Source: GCA-003244245 sp046262495
Lineage (GTDB): Bacteria; Actinomycetota; Actinomycetes; Mycobacteriales; Pseudonocardiaceae
Direction of reading: 5' to 3'
DNA: 64,000 nt
Assembly (NCBI GenBank): GCA_046262495.1
Contig: JBHEMR010000192.1
Location: 1 to 64,000 of the forward strand
The translations under genes and the position numbers were made by a program. Positions 25,379 through 33,977 of this stretch are shown here, in pieces (the stretch's first letter is position 1; every line of letters starts with the position of its first letter). The notes below the pieces were generated by a model. That model did not search any database, had not been told where the DNA came from, and saw only the letters and a list, made by a program, of their open reading frames with translations.

Positions 25379-26260
25379 TCAGGTCGCCTTGACGTCGACG
25401 GATGTGATCGTGACCGGTTGGTTGGGCTTGCCGCCACCGGGGGAGGGTTCCAACGAGCCATCGTCGCCCGCCTTGGCTATCTGGTCGAGGACCTCGAGAC
25501 CGGCCGGCGAAATCGAGGCGAAGACGGTGTATTGGGGTGGGAGTTGAGTCTGGCCGTAGATCAGGAAGAATTGGCTACCGCCGCTGTCGGGTTGGCCGGT
25601 ATTGGCCATCGCTACGAGCCCGCGCCCGTAGGCCAGCTGGGGAAACACCTCATCCGGGATGGTGTATCCCGGTCCGCCGGTGCCCGACCCAGTCGGATCA
25701 CCGCATTGCAGCACCTGCAATCCAGGGTTGGTGACCAGGCGGTGGCACGGGCTGTTGGCGTAAAAACCCTGCTGGGCCAGGCTGACGAAGCTGTTCACGG
25801 TGCATGGGGCCAACGCCCGGTCGAGCGTGAGGCCGATCGCGCCGGCTGAGGTCTGCATGGTCACCGGCACGGTGCCTCGGGCGGAGGTGGAACCGGCCAG
25901 CGGGGGCTTCACCGGTCTGGCCGGGGCCTGCTGGGTGGTCGGGTATTGGCAGTCCACCGACGCAGGCAGTGGCGTCGGCCGAACCGGTAGCGGGGTGAGC
26001 TTGTTGTCGGCGCGGGGTGTGGCCGGTGGGCTCGCTTTGGCCGGTGTTGTCGCTGTGGACGGCTTCGCGGTGGCCTCGACTGCCTGGTGCCGGTTGCCCA
26101 ACGTCACGATCAGCACCACGATGCCGATGACCAGCACCACCGCGGCCACGCCGCCCGCCACGGCATACCTGCGACGCGCCTTGGCTCGTTCCGCTCGGCG
26201 GACGAGCTGGCGATCCAGTTTACGTTTCGCGGCCTCGCGACGCTGCTCGTTCGTGGGCAC
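25379..26260 (-). CDS. ppiB: Membrane-anchored cyclophilin-type peptidyl-prolyl isomerase
   Basis: A 293-residue protein: basic N-terminus, one membrane helix (about residues 33-54, AVAGGVAAVVLVIGIVVLIV), a Pro/Ala/Thr linker, then a cyclophilin domain with YANSPCHRLV, LVAMANTGQPDSGGSQFFL and YTVFASI. It should speed proline isomerisation outside the membrane. Position between relA and the MBL gene matches Rv2582 of M. tuberculosis. Confidence 0.93.
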   Translation of the reverse strand: MPTNEQRREAAKRKLDRQLVRRAERAKARRRYAVAGGVAAVVLVIGIVVLIVTLGNRHQAVEATAKPSTATTPAKASPPATPRADNKLTPLPVRPTPLPASVDCQYPTTQQAPARPVKPPLAGSTSARGTVPVTMQTSAGAIGLTLDRALAPCTVNSFVSLAQQGFYANSPCHRLVTNPGLQVLQCGDPTGSGTGGPGYTIPDEVFPQLAYGRGLVAMANTGQPDSGGSQFFLIYGQTQLPPQYTVFASISPAGLEVLDQIAKAGDDGSLEPSPGGGKPNQPVTITSVDVKAT

Positions 26261-26348
26261 CCGGACTCCTGTGGCTCGGCGACGATCGCGGCGCAGTCTA
26301 TGTGGGCCGCGGTTGAGCCCGCCGCCAGCCTCCCTGACGTGCGCGCCC

Positions 26349-26354
26349 TAGGCT
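26349..26354 (+). promoter_or_regulatory. Candidate -10 element before the MBL hydrolase
   Basis: TAGGCT ends seven bases before the GTG start at 26362, a leaderless-type spacing. Confidence 0.4.
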
Positions 26355-26361
26355 GGGACCT

Positions 26362-27063
26362 GTGCTCCTCGCAGGTTTCCCCACCGGATCCTTCCAGGCG
26401 AACTGCTTCGTGCTCGCCCACGAGGCTGGCGGTCCGTGCGTGGTGGTCGACCCGGGGGAGGGTTCCGAGCAGCCACTAGACGACCTCCTGCGCCAGCACC
26501 GGCTCGACCCGGTGGCGGTCCTGCTCACACATGGGCATTTCGATCACATCTTCGCGGTGACGCCGGTATGCGACGGCAATGACATCCCGGCTTGGATCCA
26601 TCCCGAGGACCGGGTGTTGCTGTCCGACCCGCTACGGGCGCTGTCTGCCGATGCGCGCCAGTTCTTCGGCGGCCGGGTTGCGCTGCGCGAGCCCCGTGAG
26701 GTGCGCTTGCTGGCTGACGGGGCGTCCTTGGAGCTGGCCGGGCTGACCCTGACCGTCGACCACACCCCGGGTCACACCCGCGGCTCGGTGACCTTCCGCT
26801 CGGTGGCTGACGAGGGCTCCGGTGCGGGGCCGGGCCTGCTGATCTCCGGCGACACGCTGTTCGCCGGTTCGATCGGACGAACCGATCTACCCGGCGGTGA
26901 CCACGAGCAGATGCTCGCCTCGCTAAGGGACAAGATCCTTGTGCTGGACGACGAGACTGTGGTGCGGCCCGGGCACGGTCCGCAGACCACCATCGGTCGG
27001 GAACGTGCGAGCAACCCGTTCCTGCACGGCCTCACCGCTCCTGGCCGATCCCGAGGATTATGA
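26362..27063 (+). CDS. Metallo-beta-lactamase-fold hydrolase (glyoxalase II-like)
   Basis: A 233-residue enzyme with the metal-binding LTHGHFDHI (HxHxDH), the later His of DHTPGHTRG, the Asp of ISGDTLFAGSIGRTDL and the final His of RPGHGPQT. The arrangement fits hydroxyacylglutathione-hydrolase-like thioesterases; mycothiol rather than glutathione would be the actinobacterial thiol. It is the orthologue by place of Rv2581c. hisS, which normally follows, is not here. Confidence 0.9.
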   Translation: MLLAGFPTGSFQANCFVLAHEAGGPCVVVDPGEGSEQPLDDLLRQHRLDPVAVLLTHGHFDHIFAVTPVCDGNDIPAWIHPEDRVLLSDPLRALSADARQFFGGRVALREPREVRLLADGASLELAGLTLTVDHTPGHTRGSVTFRSVADEGSGAGPGLLISGDTLFAGSIGRTDLPGGDHEQMLASLRDKILVLDDETVVRPGHGPQTTIGRERASNPFLHGLTAPGRSRGL

Positions 27064-27068
27064 GGTGA

Positions 27069-28358
27069 TCACGTCCGTTCAGCGACGGGTTCGATCTTGT
27101 CGTGCCGGGCCACCAGTGCGGCGATCGCCGTGGTGATGGGGACAGCGGCGACGAGCCCGATGCTGCCGACCAGCGTGCGGACCACCTCCTGGGCGACGTC
27201 CTGAGTGGTCACCAGGGTGCCGAAACTCTGCCCGGACAGCGAAAAGAGCAGTAGCACGGGCAACACGGCTCCGGTGTAGGCGAGCGCCAAGGTGTTGACC
27301 GCAGAAGAGATGTGGTCCCGGCCGATCCGCAGTGCGGCGGTATAAAGCTGCCGGGCCCCGAGCTCGGGATTCGCCCGGCGCAATTCCCATACCGAACTCG
27401 TCTGGGTGACGGTGACATCGTCGAGGACGCCGAGAGCTCCGATAAGCATCCCGGCTAACAGCAAACCCCGCGCATCGATTCCGTGGCCGAGGACTCCGAT
27501 GAGCTTGGCGGTGTCGTCGTCCAGCCCGGTCAGTTGGGTGGCCGCGGAGAATGCGGTACCGAGCACCCCGATCAGAGCGAGGCTCAGCACCGTGCCTAAA
27601 ACCGCGCTGGAGGTCTGTGCCGAGACACCGTGCGTGAGATACAGCACCCCAAACATGATCATACTCGCAGCCAGCACGCCGACGATCACCGGGTTGCCGC
27701 CGGTCAGGATCGCGGGGAACAGGTAAGTCACCAACACCAGAAAGCTGAAGCCCAGCGCGGCCAGCGACGCGAGGCCTCGCCACCGGCCGAGCAACAACAC
27801 AGCGGCGGCGAACAGCGCGGCCAGCCACAGCATCGAGGCGCCACGCTGAAAATCCTGGATCTGGTAAGACGCGGCGTCGGAAGGATTTCCACCGGTGTAC
27901 CCGAGGACCACGTGGTCGCCGACCGCGAAACGCGGCGTGCTCGGTTCGTCGGGCAATACCTGTTGGATCACCACACCCGGTGAGTAGCCGTCGGTGAGCT
28001 GCACGCTGAGCGAAATGCACTTCTTGTCTTGACCTGCGGACCCGGCACCATCAACGCCTGCACCGCCGGTGGTGCAGGGGGCGGAGGTCGCAGTGAGCAC
28101 CTCGCCCTGCACGGGCCGCTGCCCCAGTCCGATGTCGACACCGCTGTGGGGGTGGTCACCCGGCCAGGTCAGCCAGAGCCCTACGACGGTGGCTAGCGCG
28201 ACGGGGACCAGGACCGCCACCAGCAACATCTTGACCCGGCGGGAGGACGGCGGCGCAGGTCCGTGCCCATGTCCGTGGCCATGCAAGCTGGCGGTCCCGG
28301 CCGGCTCGCCGGTGCCGCGGTCACGGTGCCGGCCGGTTCTGTGGTCCAGTGCACTCAT
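27069..28358 (-). CDS. YibE/F-family membrane protein
   Basis: About 429 residues from the ATG at 28358. A His/Gly-rich N-terminus (HGHGHGHG) precedes one membrane helix, an extracellular domain of about 120 residues, and seven or so further helices with the YibE/F blocks LLAGMLIGALGVLDDVTVTQTS and HISSAVNTLALAYTGA. The family is a predicted multi-pass protein of unknown substrate; the His cluster hints at metal contact. It faces the MBL gene with five bases between stops, and occupies the place hisS has in mycobacteria. Confidence 0.85.
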   Translation of the reverse strand: MSALDHRTGRHRDRGTGEPAGTASLHGHGHGHGPAPPSSRRVKMLLVAVLVPVALATVVGLWLTWPGDHPHSGVDIGLGQRPVQGEVLTATSAPCTTGGAGVDGAGSAGQDKKCISLSVQLTDGYSPGVVIQQVLPDEPSTPRFAVGDHVVLGYTGGNPSDAASYQIQDFQRGASMLWLAALFAAAVLLLGRWRGLASLAALGFSFLVLVTYLFPAILTGGNPVIVGVLAASMIMFGVLYLTHGVSAQTSSAVLGTVLSLALIGVLGTAFSAATQLTGLDDDTAKLIGVLGHGIDARGLLLAGMLIGALGVLDDVTVTQTSSVWELRRANPELGARQLYTAALRIGRDHISSAVNTLALAYTGAVLPVLLLFSLSGQSFGTLVTTQDVAQEVVRTLVGSIGLVAAVPITTAIAALVARHDKIEPVAERT

Positions 28359-28406
28359 CAGCTGGGCGTGCCTCTCTGGTCGATACCGCGCTACGTTCCT
28401 AGCGGA

Positions 28407-28428
28407 TCGAATGTGTGTTCGATACAGT
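28407..28428 (+). promoter_or_regulatory. LexA (SOS) box overlapping the radical SAM promoter
   Basis: TCGAATGTGTGTTCGA (28407-28422) matches TCGAAC-N4-GTTCGA at 11 of 12 positions. A -10-like TACAGT (28423-28428) follows at once and the ATG is six bases later, so LexA would block a leaderless promoter. Confidence 0.8.
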
Positions 28429-28434
28429 GGGTCG

Positions 28435-29499
28435 ATGCGGTGGGACAACCTGATGCTCTCGGACGAGTCTGCCCAGGACGCGCTGTTTGGGGCAGAGGAC
28501 GTCATCAGGCGTACCTTTGACACCCCGGAGTTCCGCGGGATGACCTTTTACGAGGTGCGGGCCCAGTCGATCATCAATAAGGTACCTGGCCAATCCCGGA
28601 TGCCCTTCGAGTGGACCGTCAACCCTTATCGCGGCTGCAGCCATGCTTGTGTTTATTGCTTCGCTCGGCGGACTCATGAGTACCTCGATCTTGACGCTGG
28701 GATCGATTTCGACTCGAAGATCGTGGTGAAAGTCAACGCGCCGGAGCTGCTGCGTAGGCAGCTCATGTCCTCGCGTTGGGCGGGAAGCCATATCGCGATG
28801 GGTACTAACGTCGATCCCTACCAGCGGGTCGAGGGGCGCTACCGGCTGATGCCCGGCATCCTTGAGGCTCTCCGCGATACGCGGAATCGGTTCTCGATTC
28901 TCACCAAGGGCACCCTGGTGTTGCGTGACCTGCACCTGCTCCGCGAAGCCGCGAAGGTCACCGACGTCGCGGTCAACGTCTCAGTGGGATTTGTCGACGG
29001 GGCGCTCTGGCGCCAGGTCGAGCCTGGCGCGCCCGCGCCGCGCGCCCGGCTCAGCGTGTGTCGCACGCTCACCGATGCGGGCATCGGATGCGGTGTGCTG
29101 ATGGCACCTGTACTCCCGTACCTCACAGACTCACTGAGTCAACTTGAGGCGACAGTGTGCGCGATCGCGGAGGCCGGCGCCCGCAGTATCACCCCACTCG
29201 TGCTCCACCTGCGCCCCGGCGCGCGGGAGTGGTACCTCGCCTGGCTGGAGCGCGAGCACCCGGAGCTGGTGTCCCGCTATCAAGAGCTTTACGGCGCAGG
29301 CGCATACGCCCCCAAGACATATCGGCAGAGCATCTCCGCTCGGGTCGCCGCACTGGCTCGGCGTTACGGCGTCGGAGCCGTGGTACCAGGCGAAGCCCGC
29401 AGATCCCCGGTCCGGCGCACCGTGGTGCGGGGACGGCCCGCGGTGGCAAGCGCCTCAAGCTCAACGAATTCGCAGCCGGAGCAGCTCAGGCTGCTATGA
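28435..29499 (+). CDS. SplB-like radical SAM protein, SOS-regulated
   Basis: A 354-residue member of the spore-photoproduct-lyase-like radical SAM group. The cluster-binding CxxxCxxC is CSHACVYC (near residues 69-76), within NPYRGCSHACVYCFARRTHEY. I start at ATG 28435, matching the conserved MRWDNL; longer frames run through the promoter. It corresponds to M. tuberculosis Rv2578c, which I recall as part of the LexA regulon. A role in repair of damaged DNA or nucleotides is plausible but unproven. Confidence 0.9.
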   Translation: MRWDNLMLSDESAQDALFGAEDVIRRTFDTPEFRGMTFYEVRAQSIINKVPGQSRMPFEWTVNPYRGCSHACVYCFARRTHEYLDLDAGIDFDSKIVVKVNAPELLRRQLMSSRWAGSHIAMGTNVDPYQRVEGRYRLMPGILEALRDTRNRFSILTKGTLVLRDLHLLREAAKVTDVAVNVSVGFVDGALWRQVEPGAPAPRARLSVCRTLTDAGIGCGVLMAPVLPYLTDSLSQLEATVCAIAEAGARSITPLVLHLRPGAREWYLAWLEREHPELVSRYQELYGAGAYAPKTYRQSISARVAALARRYGVGAVVPGEARRSPVRRTVVRGRPAVASASSSTNSQPEQLRLL

Positions 29500-29589
29500 C
29501 GAGGGGACGCCGACGGCGGCAGCCCTCTCGGCGCGGCTAGCCTCTGCAGGGTCCGGTTTGCCGTCGGAGAGACCTAGGAGCGAGTTCCC

Positions 29590-31359
29590 GTGATGCGCAC
29601 CCACCCTGCCGGCACGCTGCGCGCCGAGCATGCCGGGAACACCGTCACCCTCGCCGGGTGGGTTGCCCGGCGCCGCGACCACGGGGGCGTAATCTTTATC
29701 GACCTGCGAGACGCCTCCGGGGTGGCGCAGGTGGTCTTCCGAGAGGGTGACATGGCGCAGCGGGCGCACCGGCTGCGCGCCGAGTTCTGCCTGCAGGTCA
29801 CTGGCACCGTGGCGATCCGCCCCGAGGGCAATGCGAACCCGGACATTCCCACTGGGAGCATTGAAGTCACTGCCGAGGAGCTGACGGTGCTCAGCGAGTC
29901 AGCACCGTTGCCGTTTCCGCTCGACGAGCACCTTGAGGTCGGCGAGGAGATCCGGTTGCGGCACCGCTACCTCGATCTGCGCCGGGCCAGCCCCGCTGCC
30001 GCGATGCGACTGCGTAGCGAAGCCAATCGGATCGCCCGCAGGGTGCTGTATGAGGAGCGCTTCGTCGAGGTGGAAACCCCGACCTTGACCCGATCCACCC
30101 CGGAAGGGGCCCGGGACTTCCTGGTGCCGGCGCGGCTACAGCCGGGCTGCTGGTATGCACTGCCGCAGTCACCGCAGCTGTTCAAGCAGCTACTCATGGT
30201 CGCTGGCATGGAGCGGTACTACCAGATCGCCCGCTGCTACCGAGATGAGGACTTCCGCGCCGACCGGCAGCCTGAGTTCACCCAGCTCGACATCGAGATG
30301 AGCTTCGTCGAGCAGGATGACGTGATCGCGCTTGGCGAGAAAGTGATCGCCGCCCTGTGGGCGGCGTTGGCTGACTACCACATCGAGCTGCCGATCAGCC
30401 GGCTGAGCTACCTCGACGCGATGGCGCGCTACGGCACCGATAAACCAGACCTCCGTCTCGGGCTTGAGCTTATCGAGCTGACCAGCTACTTCGCCGACAC
30501 CCCATTCCGGGTGTTCCAAGCGCCCTATGTGGGAGCGGTGGTCATGCCCGGCGGAGCGAGCCAGCCGCGGCGGCAGCTGGACGCGTGGCAGGAGTGGGCT
30601 AAGCAACGGGGTGCCAAGGGACTGGCCTATGTGCTCATCGGCGCGGACGGTGAGCTGTCCGGGCCGGTGGCGCGCAACCTTGCTGAGCATGAGCGGGAGG
30701 GCCTGGCTAAGGCGACCGGCGCCAACCCTGGCGACTGTGTGTTTTTCGCTGCCGGTGATGCACGTGACGCGCGTGCTCTGCTGGGTGCCGCCCGGGTGGA
30801 GGTCGGTCGGCGCTGCGGCCTGATTGACGAGTCGGCCTGGTCATTCGTCTGGGTAGTCGATGCACCCATGTTCGAATCCGCCGAGGGCAGTGGCGATGTG
30901 CCAATGGGGCACAGCAGCTGGACGGCGGTTCATCATCCATTCACCGCGCCCACGCGGGAGTGGATAGGCCGTTTCGAGCAGAACCCGGGCGCCGCGCTGG
31001 CCTATGCTTACGACATCGTCTGCAACGGCAACGAGATCGGCGGGGGCTCGATCCGTATCCATCAGGCTGACGTACAACAACGAGTTTTCCAGGTTCTCGG
31101 GATCACCGATGACGAGGCCCGAGACAAGTTCGGGTTCCTACTCGAGGCTTTTCGTTACGGCCCGCCGCCGCATGGAGGTATTGCCTTCGGCTGGGACCGG
31201 GTCTGCATGCTGCTCGCCGGTGTTGACTCATTGCGTGAGGTCATTGCGTTCCCGAAGTCCGGTGGAGGTTTCGACCCGCTCACCGGCGCTCCAGCCCCGA
31301 TCACCCGAGAGCAGCGCATCGAGGCGGGGGTGGACGCGAAGCCTGCCGCGAAGGGATAG
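29590..31359 (+). CDS. aspS: Aspartyl-tRNA synthetase
   Basis: A 589-residue class II synthetase of the bacterial type: N-terminal OB anticodon-binding domain (GWVARRRDHGGVIFIDLRD), motif 2 (CYRDEDFRADRQPEFTQLD), a GAD insertion domain and motif 3 (GIAFGWDRVCMLLAG). GTG 29590 and ATG 29593 are adjacent; ATG gives the conserved MRTHPAG. Whether it also charges tRNA-Asn would depend on gatCAB elsewhere. A -10-like TAGCCT lies about 55 bases upstream. Confidence 0.97.
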   Translation: MMRTHPAGTLRAEHAGNTVTLAGWVARRRDHGGVIFIDLRDASGVAQVVFREGDMAQRAHRLRAEFCLQVTGTVAIRPEGNANPDIPTGSIEVTAEELTVLSESAPLPFPLDEHLEVGEEIRLRHRYLDLRRASPAAAMRLRSEANRIARRVLYEERFVEVETPTLTRSTPEGARDFLVPARLQPGCWYALPQSPQLFKQLLMVAGMERYYQIARCYRDEDFRADRQPEFTQLDIEMSFVEQDDVIALGEKVIAALWAALADYHIELPISRLSYLDAMARYGTDKPDLRLGLELIELTSYFADTPFRVFQAPYVGAVVMPGGASQPRRQLDAWQEWAKQRGAKGLAYVLIGADGELSGPVARNLAEHEREGLAKATGANPGDCVFFAAGDARDARALLGAARVEVGRRCGLIDESAWSFVWVVDAPMFESAEGSGDVPMGHSSWTAVHHPFTAPTREWIGRFEQNPGAALAYAYDIVCNGNEIGGGSIRIHQADVQQRVFQVLGITDDEARDKFGFLLEAFRYGPPPHGGIAFGWDRVCMLLAGVDSLREVIAFPKSGGGFDPLTGAPAPITREQRIEAGVDAKPAAKG

Positions 31360-31361
31360 CG

Positions 31362-32300
31362 GTGCTGCACCTACGGGTGACCTGCCCGGCGGAGAACACC
31401 GACGCGGTGATTGACACGCTACGTAAGGAGCCCGGCGCGGTACACCTCACTGTGCTGCGGGGTGCCGCGATCGATCCACCCGGTGATCTCGTCGAAGCGG
31501 ACATGGTTCGCGAGGCCGCCGACGCGGTGTTGGCCGCACTGTGCGGGTTGGGTGTCGACCACGTCGGCGGGGTCACCCTGGAACCACTGGACACCGTGCT
31601 CTCCGACGCGGCGGACGCCGCCGCGGTGACCGTGCCGGGAGAGCCCGCTGACGCGGTGGTCTGGGACGAGCTCATCGCGCGGACCGGAGACGATTCACGA
31701 CTGACTTTCACCTTCATGGCGTTCCTTACCTTGGCCTGCCTGATCGCGGTGGTCGGAGTGGTCACGGATTCTCCGATCACCGTGGTGGGGGCGATGGTCG
31801 TCGGGCCGGAGTTTGCGCCGCTGGCGGCAATGGCGGTCGGGCTGGTGCTACGCCGTGGTGATCTGATCCGCAGGGCGGCAATGGCGTTGGGCCTCGGCTT
31901 CCCGCTGGCCATGCTCATTGCCGCCGCCGGCGCGTTGCTCGGCGAATGGACCGGGCTGATCGATGTGGAAGTCGTCGGTTCACTCAAGCAGGTCGACTTC
32001 ATCTATCAGGTGGGGCCCTTCTCCCTGATCCTCGCCATGCTGGCCGGCGCGGCCGGGATGCTCAGTCTCACGTCGGCGAAGTCGGCCGCGCTGATCGGGG
32101 TGTTCATCTCGGTAACGACGGTGCCAGCCGCGGCGTTTGCGGTGGTTGCTATCACCACTGGCGCCTGGCGGACGGCCGGTGAGTCGACCCTGCAGCTGCT
32201 GGTGAACCTGGTCGGCATCGCGTTTGCGGGGGTCCTCGTGCTATTGCTGCGCACCCGCCGTGAGGACCGCAGCCTCGGCCGTCCGCTGACCCGGGGCTGA
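31362..32300 (+). CDS. DUF389-family membrane protein
   Basis: A 312-residue protein: an N-terminal soluble ACT-like part of about 110 residues, then roughly six membrane helices with the DUF389 block DSPITVVGAMVVGPEFAPL and a later SLTSAKSAALIGVFISVTTV. No biochemical role is known for the family. It begins with GTG two bases after aspS stops. Confidence 0.85.
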   Translation: MLHLRVTCPAENTDAVIDTLRKEPGAVHLTVLRGAAIDPPGDLVEADMVREAADAVLAALCGLGVDHVGGVTLEPLDTVLSDAADAAAVTVPGEPADAVVWDELIARTGDDSRLTFTFMAFLTLACLIAVVGVVTDSPITVVGAMVVGPEFAPLAAMAVGLVLRRGDLIRRAAMALGLGFPLAMLIAAAGALLGEWTGLIDVEVVGSLKQVDFIYQVGPFSLILAMLAGAAGMLSLTSAKSAALIGVFISVTTVPAAAFAVVAITTGAWRTAGESTLQLLVNLVGIAFAGVLVLLLRTRREDRSLGRPLTRG

Positions 32301-32355
32301 CGTCCGCATGCCGCCGGGTTAATGCGGTGGAATCTGCTCAGTCGGCCGGCGGCGG

Positions 32356-32361
32356 TACCGT
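32356..32361 (+). promoter_or_regulatory. Candidate -10 element before rarA
   Basis: TACCGT ends six bases before GTG 32368, a leaderless arrangement. Confidence 0.35.
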
Positions 32362-32367
32362 CGCGGT

Positions 32368-33768
32368 GTGGTCGATAACGGGGCAGATAACGGTGTGGCT
32401 AGTAACCGTGCGAGTAATGAAGCTCTTTTCGGCGAGGGGCTGTTCGCTGCGCAGGCCGAAAAGCGTGCCGAGCAGCGGCTGTCCGCCTCAGCGCCGCTAG
32501 CGGTACGGATGCGCCCGGCCACGCTGGCGGAGGTCGTCGGGCAGGATCATCTACTGGCGCCCGGCAGCCCGTTGCGCCGGTTGGTCGAGGGTGGATCGGC
32601 GGCGTCGGTCATCCTCTACGGCCCACCGGGAACCGGGAAGACGACGCTGGCCAGGTTGGTCTCGCAGGCGACCGGCCGACGCTTCGAGGCGATGTCAGCG
32701 CTGTCGGCGGGGGTCAAGGAAGTCCGCGCCGTGATTGACGCGGCCCGTCGCCGGTTGGGACGCGAGGGCGGCGACGCCACTGTGCTGTTCATTGACGAGG
32801 TGCACCGCTTCTCCCGCACCCAACAGGATGCGCTGCTCGGTGCGGTCGAGGACCGAGTCATCCTGCTGGTCGCCGCGACCACCGAGAACCCGTTCTTCTC
32901 GGTGGTATCGCCGCTGCTGTCGCGCTCACTGGTGCTGCAGTTGCACCCCTTATCCGACGGCGACGTGCAGGGCCTGATCCAGCGTGCCTTGACCGATCCG
33001 CGCGGCCTGGCCGGGTCGATCACCCTCGCGGCTGCGGCCGAGGAACACCTCGTGCGTCTCGCCGCCGGGGATGCCCGGCGCGCGCTAATCGCACTTGAGA
33101 CCGCCGCCGAGGCGGTGACCTCAGCCGGCGGCACCGAGGTGGACCTGGCTTGCGTCGAGTCAGTGGTGAACCGAGCGGCGGTGCGCTACGACCGGGACGG
33201 GGACCAGCACTACGACGTGATCAGTGCCTTCATCAAGGCCATCCGCGGGTCCGATGTGGATGCGGCGTTGCACTACCTGGCGCGGATGGTGGAGGCGGGA
33301 GAGGACCCCCGATTCATCGCCCGGCGGCTGGTGGTACACGCCAGCGAGGACATCGGGATGGCTGACCCCACGGCCTTGCAGACCGCGGTGGCCGCCGCCC
33401 ACGCGGTGCAGTTCATCGGCATGCCCGAGGGCAGGCTTGCGCTTGCCCAGGCCACCGTGCATTTGGCTACCGCACCGAAATCCAACGCGGTGATCGCCGG
33501 GATCGACGCGGCCCTGGCTGACGTCCGTGCCGGTGCCACCGGGGCCGTTCCCGCTCACCTGCGCGACGGACATTACGTGGGCTCGGCCCGGCTTGGTCAT
33601 GCGCAGGGTTATCTCTACCCCCACGACGCGCCTGACGGCGTGCTGGCCCAGCAGTATCCCCCGGACGCCCTGGTCGGCCGCGATTATTACCAACCCAGCG
33701 CCCACGGCGCCGAACGCGCCCTCTCCGAGCGGATAACCCGGCTCCGCGGAATCATCCGCGGCCGCTGA
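32368..33768 (+). CDS. rarA: Replication-associated recombination protein RarA (MgsA)
   Basis: A 466-residue clamp-loader-like AAA+ ATPase acting at stalled forks. Walker A GPPGTGKTTLARL (near residue 84), Walker B LFIDEVHRFSRTQQD, sensor 1 ATTENPFFSV, and the C-terminal tetramerisation region (YDVISAFIKAIRGSDVDAALHYLARM) are intact. Equivalent to Rv2559c. The siderophore operon starts about 200 bases downstream, where the mycobacterial order would go on to alaS-region genes. Confidence 0.96.
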   Translation: MVDNGADNGVASNRASNEALFGEGLFAAQAEKRAEQRLSASAPLAVRMRPATLAEVVGQDHLLAPGSPLRRLVEGGSAASVILYGPPGTGKTTLARLVSQATGRRFEAMSALSAGVKEVRAVIDAARRRLGREGGDATVLFIDEVHRFSRTQQDALLGAVEDRVILLVAATTENPFFSVVSPLLSRSLVLQLHPLSDGDVQGLIQRALTDPRGLAGSITLAAAAEEHLVRLAAGDARRALIALETAAEAVTSAGGTEVDLACVESVVNRAAVRYDRDGDQHYDVISAFIKAIRGSDVDAALHYLARMVEAGEDPRFIARRLVVHASEDIGMADPTALQTAVAAAHAVQFIGMPEGRLALAQATVHLATAPKSNAVIAGIDAALADVRAGATGAVPAHLRDGHYVGSARLGHAQGYLYPHDAPDGVLAQQYPPDALVGRDYYQPSAHGAERALSERITRLRGIIRGR

Positions 33769-33931
33769 TCGCGGCAACACGCCTCCCAGACGCCAGTGGC
33801 GCACCCCAGGCAGAAGTGCTCCTCGTCTGCGACTTGCCCACGGCCTGGAGAGTTGCGATCATGAGCGCACATGGATCAGCAGGCTCGCTCCAGGTTCGTG
33901 GTGTAGCGCTGGTGTGACGCAGAATCCGCTG

Positions 33932-33970
33932 TTGACGCGTCGTCGACATTGCGTAGGCATCCGTGGAAGG
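33932..33970 (+). promoter_or_regulatory. Promoter and ribosome site of the siderophore operon
   Basis: TTGACG (33932-33937) and TAGGCA (33954-33959) are separated by 16 bases. Transcription would start near 33966, past the GTG at 33963, so GTG 33978 behind GGAAGG (33965-33970) is the likely start of the first gene. No IdeR/DmdR-type iron box is visible in the region. Confidence 0.45.
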
Positions 33971-33977
33971 CAATACC

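Noticed and set aside
33769..33962. IdeR/DmdR iron box before the siderophore genes
   Set aside because: No sequence close to the 19-bp iron-box palindrome was found; only a plain -35/-10 pair.
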